This document shows, one piece after another, positions 5,761-10,467 of a DNA stretch of 10,467 bases. Positions within the stretch are counted from its first letter, which is position 1; the number at the start of each line of letters is the position of its first letter. A program made the translations under genes and the position numbers. A model generated the notes under the pieces. The model was not told where the DNA came from. It searched no databases and worked only from the letters and a program-made list of their open reading frames with translations. Source of the DNA: Verrucomicrobiales bacterium (lineage in GTDB: Bacteria > Verrucomicrobiota > Verrucomicrobiia > Limisphaerales > UBA9464); contig DLVS01000536.1 in the NCBI GenBank assembly GCA_003445095.1, forward strand, positions 1 to 10,467. Reading direction: 5' to 3'.

Positions 5761-8700
5761 ATGCAAATCGCCTCAATCTACGGCCGACTTGGAGCCGTCT
5801 GGCTTGCGGTGATCGTTGTCGCGGCGTCGGTCGCAGCGCCGCCACCGGGGATCTACCTACCGCGGGAAACCATCCAAGGGTCTGTGTTCGTCGAGGTCCA
5901 AACCGGGACAGCCATTTCTCGATTTGCTCTGCCGGACGTGAACTTGAATCTGACAAACCTCGCCGACGCGACCATCCGCTCAGCCACACTTTCCGATGAC
6001 CGGGGTCAGTTCTCTTTTCCGCTCCAACCGGCGGGCAGTTACGACCTGTGTTGGACCGCGGCCGGTTTCCTGTCGGGCTGCTATACCAGCGCACCTATCG
6101 TAATCTCCAATATTCCGCTGGTGTTGGATCCGATCATTCTGACCGTTCTGACCAATTCGAGCGAGGGCATGGTGTACGGCAAGGTGACGTTCACCGATGG
6201 ATCCCCGGTAGTTCAGCAGGATGGTTTTTTCGGGATTGATGTCCGCCCTGTCGTCCGGTTGGAAGTTTCCGGTGGCACACCATTGGCCAGCGCGCCGTTG
6301 AACCGATCCAGCCAGTATGTCATGTCCGGAGTGCCGCGGCTTAATGACGTCCGGCTCACTACCTCGGTGGAAGGGATCAGCGTGTCGACTACCATCGACA
6401 CCCACGTCGTCGGCGAAGCGAACCTGGTCGTGCCCAATCGCCCTCCTGTCATTCAGTTCGTTAATGCCGAGCTGGGGGGACAGCCGGTGTTTCGGGTCCC
6501 GGCCGGAACGACCGTCGCTGTGACAGCATACGCGACCGACCCCGACGGCGATTCGCTCACGTTCCAATGGTACACGCCGTACGGTCCGGCCTCGCTTCCC
6601 GCGATATCCAATGTGTCATGGACACTGCCTAATGTGGCGGATGGGTTGCACTATCTCATGGTTCGGGTGAGCGATGGCAAGGGGGGCTATGATACGGCTC
6701 GTCTGACGTTGACCACGAATCCGAAAGTGAATTTCAGCGGCTGGGTGACGGGGACCGACCTGGTAATCCAATCGAACGGCCAAGGAGGCTTCGTCACCAA
6801 CAACGCCCGCCTAAACAATGCGGTGGTCACGTTGAATGGCCAGGTGGTGGGCACCGACGACGACGCCTATTTCAACTTTTTGACATCCGAGGCCATTCAG
6901 TACGATTTGCTGATTCAATGCGAGGGATACGCCCCGTTGTCGAAGGTGCTCTACGGCGAAACGGTGGAGCAGGAATACTGTTTGGTCCGGATCAGCTCCA
7001 CCGGCAACAACTGCACCAATCACTCGAACGCCGAAATCATTGTCACCAACGAACAAGGCGCCGTGCTGGTCATACCTCCCGGGTCACTCGAAGATGCCTT
7101 CGGGAATCTGTACGATGGAGACGTCCGAGCGAGTTTGAACTCCTTGGATCCGTGCGACGCCGCCACCGGGTTCCCCGGGGGAAATCTCCGGGAAGACGGT
7201 ACCGCGTTGGATCCTTACTCACTGCTGGGCATCGAGCTAGCGGACTGTGACGGGCTGCCGCTTTATGTGCGTTCTTCAGCGTCGGTGGTGTTGTTCGTCC
7301 CCGTTTCGGAAGACTGCTTGGACCCGGGCAATCCGGTGGCGCCCGCGGACTTCCTTTCCTTGAGTTCGAATCGATGGCGGGAGGCTCCGAGCCCGTCGGG
7401 AAGTGTGCTCACCAATATTCCGCCTTCGGACTTCAACGGGAAGACCGGCCACGCGGTGGATATCAGCGGCGCCCTGCGGCGTCTGGGAGGCGTGGCCCAG
7501 CGGCTGATCTTGGTCGCGCGACCGTATTTGCCTACGTACCTGTGGATCACTGCGGACCGCTCGCTGCACGTTCCGTTCACCGTAATGATCTACCGTGACA
7601 ACGGAGGGAATCAGCGCGGCACGTTTTTGAGGAAAGTAGATGTGATGTACCAGACGACACCGGGAGGGAATGAACCCGGCCCGCCGACAGGATTTGACGC
7701 GTTCTGGCGGGACGGCCGAGACGGACGACTCGTTGCCCTCTTGCCGGCTGGACCGCTCTGGATCGATGTCCTCAGCCTTCGTCAGGCACCCGGACTGTAT
7801 TTCGATCTATGGGCGCCGAACAAACAGCCAGTGCCGGACAGCGCAAAGCAGGTGATCCAGACGATCAAACTGGATACGACGACGGAGCACGTAGTGATTG
7901 CGGGATTGGGAGAAGCGCCGCCCAATGGAGGACGCCGAAGCGCGGAGCTGAAGGCATTGACCCCAGCTGTGGCGACGACGCTTTGGGATCAGTTTCTTAA
8001 CGCTCGCGAGGGCACGGCAGCGGATGGAGCCCGCTATTATTCAAAAATCGATCCCCGAGGCTTGAAAACCACGTTTAGGAATTGGCAATTGAACAATGGC
8101 TGGACCGTCGGCGGGATTAACAATTTCCTCGGGCCTAATGCGGGCCAGCACGACAGCGCCTTTGCGATCTATTTTAACTCGAACGATCTCGGAGCCGGCC
8201 GGCGCATGGGCATGAAGCGATGGCAGGAACGGGATCGGCGGGAAAGTGTCGCCTACTACGTGGCCACTTATGCGTCCTTGGATAACGCTATCGCCGGTCA
8301 AAAGCTCAAATACATCGTCTGCATGGAGTACTCGTTGACCTATAATGATTCTGCGCGCCAAAAGCCCAACGGTGAACGGTACATCAAGTTTTACGCTTAC
8401 GACGCCAACGGCAATCGCACTGCCGTCGTCCCCGATGAAGATCGCCATCGACCGCTCCATGTGCCTTATGTGTGTATGGTGTGTCACGGAGGCGGGAAGA
8501 GCGATACCGCGGTTGCCGGCCGCGGGGATGTAGGCGGCCAATTCGTGGGATTCGACACCGCCAATTACACTTTTTCCGCCGCGGACGCGTATTCCCGACG
8601 TCGGCTAAACGACACCTTTCGTGCTCTCAATGATGGGTTAAGAGTTTCCTCACGTGTCATGCCGAGTCATGGGAATCTCCTGCAACTGATCGATGCTTTC

Positions 8701-9051
8701 CGGGCGAATAATAGTTATACCGCCGCCCCGCCTGCTCCCGGCACTTGGGGTGGCGCCGGCGACCTTTCTCTCTATAACGACGTCTATGCTGTTTCTTGCC
8801 GATCTTGCCACGTTACACAACGTGCCAACCGTTGGGGCGTAGCGACAACGTTCAGACGTCAGACCCATGGAACTTATGATATCGGCGGAGACCCAACCGC
8901 TTCGGGCGCTGGTTATATGCCGAATGCACAGCGGACGTACTCGATCTTTTGGGGAAGCGCCTGCGCTAAGCATCTCCTGAATAATCCGGCCAATGTCGTG
9001 AGTCAGCCCGAAGCATTGTCCGGTTTGGTAAATCGTGATTACTTCAAATGA
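5761..9051 (+). CDS. Secreted multidomain diheme cytochrome c with Ig-like and carboxypeptidase-regulatory-like modules
   Basis: The 1096-residue product starts with a signal peptide (about 1-26, cleavage near VAA/PPPG). Residues 36-125 and 135-225 look like beta-sandwich carboxypeptidase-regulatory-like modules. Residues 228-320 form an Ig/cadherin-like domain (TDPDGDSLTFQW 259-270, VSDGKGGYDTARLTL 303-317). Residues 323-410 form another regulatory-like module. Residues 423-515 resemble a ZU5/CILP-like sandwich (VLVIPPGSLEDAFGNLYDGDV). The C-terminal part (about 735-1096) is the redox region, with heme-c motifs CMVCH (905-909) and CRSCH (1013-1017). VMP (Met967) and YMPNAQRTY (Met1053) are plausible axial ligands. 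It would act in the periplasm or at the cell surface, either relaying electrons or oxidising a bound substrate, with the sandwich modules giving binding or spacing. No membrane anchor or C-terminal sorting signal is visible. A Shine-Dalgarno supports the start. Cytochrome identity is firm; the partner is unknown. Confidence 0.85.
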   Translation: MQIASIYGRLGAVWLAVIVVAASVAAPPPGIYLPRETIQGSVFVEVQTGTAISRFALPDVNLNLTNLADATIRSATLSDDRGQFSFPLQPAGSYDLCWTAAGFLSGCYTSAPIVISNIPLVLDPIILTVLTNSSEGMVYGKVTFTDGSPVVQQDGFFGIDVRPVVRLEVSGGTPLASAPLNRSSQYVMSGVPRLNDVRLTTSVEGISVSTTIDTHVVGEANLVVPNRPPVIQFVNAELGGQPVFRVPAGTTVAVTAYATDPDGDSLTFQWYTPYGPASLPAISNVSWTLPNVADGLHYLMVRVSDGKGGYDTARLTLTTNPKVNFSGWVTGTDLVIQSNGQGGFVTNNARLNNAVVTLNGQVVGTDDDAYFNFLTSEAIQYDLLIQCEGYAPLSKVLYGETVEQEYCLVRISSTGNNCTNHSNAEIIVTNEQGAVLVIPPGSLEDAFGNLYDGDVRASLNSLDPCDAATGFPGGNLREDGTALDPYSLLGIELADCDGLPLYVRSSASVVLFVPVSEDCLDPGNPVAPADFLSLSSNRWREAPSPSGSVLTNIPPSDFNGKTGHAVDISGALRRLGGVAQRLILVARPYLPTYLWITADRSLHVPFTVMIYRDNGGNQRGTFLRKVDVMYQTTPGGNEPGPPTGFDAFWRDGRDGRLVALLPAGPLWIDVLSLRQAPGLYFDLWAPNKQPVPDSAKQVIQTIKLDTTTEHVVIAGLGEAPPNGGRRSAELKALTPAVATTLWDQFLNAREGTAADGARYYSKIDPRGLKTTFRNWQLNNGWTVGGINNFLGPNAGQHDSAFAIYFNSNDLGAGRRMGMKRWQERDRRESVAYYVATYASLDNAIAGQKLKYIVCMEYSLTYNDSARQKPNGERYIKFYAYDANGNRTAVVPDEDRHRPLHVPYVCMVCHGGGKSDTAVAGRGDVGGQFVGFDTANYTFSAADAYSRRRLNDTFRALNDGLRVSSRVMPSHGNLLQLIDAFRANNSYTAAPPAPGTWGGAGDLSLYNDVYAVSCRSCHVTQRANRWGVATTFRRQTHGTYDIGGDPTASGAGYMPNAQRTYSIFWGSACAKHLLNNPANVVSQPEALSGLVNRDYFK

Positions 9052-9114
9052 TTCGCCTGCCCCTTCCAAAATCTTAGGACCGACTGGATACGGTGCTTCG
9101 GCTCATCAACCTCC

Positions 9115-9819
9115 ATGCAAATGCACAATTGCGACCGGCGATTATCCCACGCACAAAAGGTAATCTGTTCCTTTATTGTCGCTGCCGCGCCCGCGGCGTT
9201 GGCGGACCCTGTCGTCCTAACTTTCGAAGGGCTTCTGGACCTGGAGCCCGTAGACCAGTTTTACCTGGGCGCGGGTGGGTTGGGAGGATTTGGGAGCGGG
9301 CCTGGTCCAAGTTTTGGCATCGGTTTTACCGACTCGATGGCGCTCGTAGCTTACGATGCCGGCGGGAATGGCAATTTCGCTAACAACCCCTCCGGGTTCA
9401 CTGTGGCTTTCTTTTTGGACGGTGGTGGCGCGGTCATGAATGTGCCCAGCGGATTCGAAACTGGCTTTTCCCTATTTTACGCGGCGGCGTTCGAAGGTTC
9501 GGTCAGCCTTTACGATGACCTCAACGCGGGCGGGAATCTCCTCGCGACGTTAGACCTGCCGGCCACCCCACTGGGGACATTTCCGGAACCGACCTACTAC
9601 ACTTGGGTGCCCGTGGGCATCGCGTTCGACGGGGTGGTTCGATCCGTAGATTTTACCGGTGCCGCCAATTTCATCGGCTTTGACGATATTACCTTGGGCA
9701 GCGTGGTCCCTGGAGTCGTACCGGAGCACACCGGTCTGAGTTGTTTGGCCGGCGCAGGACTGTACCTGCTCGGTCTGCACTGGTTCGCCTGCGCGCGGAA
9801 CCGAAAATCGGTGGCTTAG
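9115..9819 (+). CDS. PEP-CTERM-like exported surface protein with variant VPEH motif
   Basis: The 234-residue product has an N-terminal signal peptide (KVICSFIVAAAPAALA, cleavage before DPVV at about residue 31). A glycine/aspartate-rich beta-sandwich body follows and ends in the typical FIGFDDITLGS strand. The C-terminus has a tripartite sorting signal: VPEH (202-205), a hydrophobic helix (about 208-224) and a basic tail (CARNRKSVA). In PEP-CTERM proteins the motif is normally VPEP and is recognised by an exosortase, which replaces the tail with a surface anchor. Here His replaces the second Pro. An ATG at 9121 is an alternative start; an upstream ATG at 9093 is in another frame. The gene begins 63 bp after the cytochrome stop on the same strand, so co-transcription is possible. 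Body function is unknown. Confidence 0.75.
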   Translation: MQMHNCDRRLSHAQKVICSFIVAAAPAALADPVVLTFEGLLDLEPVDQFYLGAGGLGGFGSGPGPSFGIGFTDSMALVAYDAGGNGNFANNPSGFTVAFFLDGGGAVMNVPSGFETGFSLFYAAAFEGSVSLYDDLNAGGNLLATLDLPATPLGTFPEPTYYTWVPVGIAFDGVVRSVDFTGAANFIGFDDITLGSVVPGVVPEHTGLSCLAGAGLYLLGLHWFACARNRKSVA

Positions 9820-9847
9820 CCCATTTTCCGCATCGTCCGCAAAGAAA

Positions 9848-9876
9848 CCCCCTAGGCTCGAGGTAACCTACCGGGG
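9848..9876. repeat. Interrupted GC hairpin downstream of the PEP-CTERM-like gene
   Basis: CCCC (9848-9851) pairs with GGGG (9873-9876) and TAGG (9853-9856) pairs with CCTA (9867-9870), around a 10-base loop containing CTCGAGGT, with a small C/CC internal loop. It starts 29 bp after the stop codon but has no T-tract. It may be a 3'-end structure or part of the next gene's leader. Confidence 0.3.
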
Positions 9877-9897
9877 ATAAGCAGAATTCCTTTTGGA

Positions 9898-9916
9898 ACT
9901 CGAGGTGTCCTCGAGT
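9898..9916. repeat. Perfect 8-bp inverted repeat just upstream of the release-factor-like gene
   Basis: ACTCGAGG (9898-9905) and CCTCGAGT (9909-9916) are perfectly complementary around a TGT loop. The right arm ends 13 bases before the GTG start at 9930, where a ribosome binding site would lie. CTCGAGGT also occurs at 9857-9864, 42 bp earlier. It could be an operator or an RNA hairpin controlling translation. Confidence 0.55.
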
Positions 9917-9929
9917 CTAACCTGTTCCG

Positions 9930-10343
9930 GTGAGCGCGTTACCTATCAACGTGGAGAAAGAGGATGATCTAGCCCAGCGTCTCGCGGCGCTCGGTGTGAA
10001 AGAATCTGACCTGGAAGAAGCATTCGTCCGGTCAGGCGGGCACGGCGGTCAAAACGTCAACAAGACCTCGACCTGTGTGCAATTGGTGCATCGGCCCACG
10101 GGCTTGCAGGTGAAATGCCAGACCACCCGTCAGCAGGGCCTGAATCGCATTCTTGCCCGACAACTGCTTATCGAGAAACTGGAAGCTCGGCAGCGCGAAC
10201 AGGCGGCTGTCGAACAGGCACGCGTGGAGAAACTGCGTCGCCAAAAACGCGGACGGAGTCGAGGCGCCAAATTGCGCCTCCTCGCCGATAAGGCGCACCA
10301 CGCTGCCAAGAAAAAATCGCGGCGGAGCGGCGTCGCCGAATGA
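9930..10343 (+). CDS. Peptide chain release factor-like protein (GGQ domain only, rescue-factor type)
   Basis: The 137-residue product consists of the class I release-factor catalytic domain. RSGGHGGQNVNKTSTCVQL (34-52) carries the universal GGQ tripeptide at 39-41, which triggers peptidyl-tRNA hydrolysis in the ribosomal peptidyl-transferase centre. HRPTGLQVKCQTTRQQGLNR follows, as in RF-1 domains. The codon-recognition domains (PxT/SPF regions) are absent. A long helix and a strongly basic tail (about 104-132, RRQKRGRSRG...KKKSRR) resemble ArfB/YaeJ and mitochondrial mtRF-R-type rescue factors, whose tail enters the empty mRNA channel. Release of peptides from stalled ribosomes is therefore the likely role. 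It is not a clear arfB orthologue, so no symbol is given. Translation starts at GTG (9930); no Shine-Dalgarno is seen and a hairpin lies directly upstream. An ATG overlaps its stop codon (10340), but the frame behind it is not convincing. Confidence 0.88.
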   Translation: MSALPINVEKEDDLAQRLAALGVKESDLEEAFVRSGGHGGQNVNKTSTCVQLVHRPTGLQVKCQTTRQQGLNRILARQLLIEKLEARQREQAAVEQARVEKLRRQKRGRSRGAKLRLLADKAHHAAKKKSRRSGVAE

Positions 10344-10396
10344 AGCTCAACTCCGAACGCGCTGCCAGGGGGCTAAATATCGACGCAGCTCGGCGA

Positions 10397-10467
10397 TCAC
10401 TGCAACGGCGCCGGCAAGCTGTTCACCCGTGCGCGAAAGCCCTCCAACATTCGTCCCATTTGTTCCC
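10397..10467 (-). CDS. Probable 3' end of an unidentified minus-strand gene (start beyond right edge)
   Basis: On the minus strand, entering from the right edge, one frame reads EQMGRMLEGFRARVNSLPAP and then LQ before a TGA at 10399-10397. Its third codon positions are mostly G or C, and its positional base bias resembles the sure genes here, which the other open frames at this edge do not match as well. That would make it convergent with the release-factor-like gene. The fragment is too short to name. A competing minus frame stops at 10347-10349, and a plus frame from 10340 also stays open. Confidence 0.33.
   Translation of the reverse strand, partial: EQMGRMLEGFRARVNSLPAPLQ

Noticed and set aside
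8971..8985. Possible third heme site near the C-terminal SACAKHL of the cytochrome
   Set aside because: It has only one Cys and no CxxCH spacing, so it is not a heme-c motif.
10340..10467. Plus-strand frame whose ATG overlaps the release-factor stop (ATGA), suggesting translational coupling
   Set aside because: The 42-residue translation and its codon-position bias are unconvincing; the minus-strand frame ending at 10397 looks more like coding sequence.

Overview
The window looks like a chromosomal segment from a member of the Verrucomicrobiota (possibly of the Pedosphaera/Limisphaera type), though Planctomycetes are not excluded. This placement is inferred from gene content: a large secreted protein of the Pirellula/Verrucomicrobium 'putative membrane-bound dehydrogenase' type with HEAT repeats, a big multidomain diheme cytochrome c with Ig-like modules, a PEP-CTERM-like surface protein, moderately high GC, and gene starts that mostly lack a Shine-Dalgarno sequence. 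No 16S, tRNA or other phylogenetic marker is present to prove it.

Layout. Minus strand, 1-1991: the N-terminal 663 residues of a dehydrogenase-propeller/HEAT protein whose C-terminus lies beyond the left edge. It is divergent from the next gene across a 216-bp region holding an extended -10-like site and a perfect inverted repeat. Plus strand, 2208-2855: an orphan, eroded UreF-like (urease accessory) protein. It is followed 40 bp later by a sodium:solute symporter (2896-4359). A non-coding gap of about 290 bp follows, with a hairpin right after the stop codon, a REP-like palindrome and a heptamer tandem repeat. Next is a stand-alone FAD/NAD(P) ferredoxin-reductase-type flavoprotein (4650-5372). 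A 388-bp non-coding region ends in a cluster of TTGACT repeats and leads to a 1096-residue secreted diheme cytochrome c (5761-9051). Then come a short PEP-CTERM-like protein with a VPEH variant signal (9115-9819), a codon-independent GGQ release-factor-like protein (9930-10343, GTG start) behind a perfect 8-bp stem hairpin, and probably the 3' end of a minus-strand gene at the right edge.

How the genes work together. There is no obvious single pathway. Three of the products (the dehydrogenase-type protein, the diheme cytochrome, the PEP-CTERM protein) carry export signals and suit the large extracytoplasmic redox and surface-protein complement typical of these bacteria. The flavoprotein could supply electrons to a partner encoded elsewhere. 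The UreF-like/symporter pair has no urease subunits beside it, so its role is open. I see no mobile element, CRISPR array, rRNA or tRNA.
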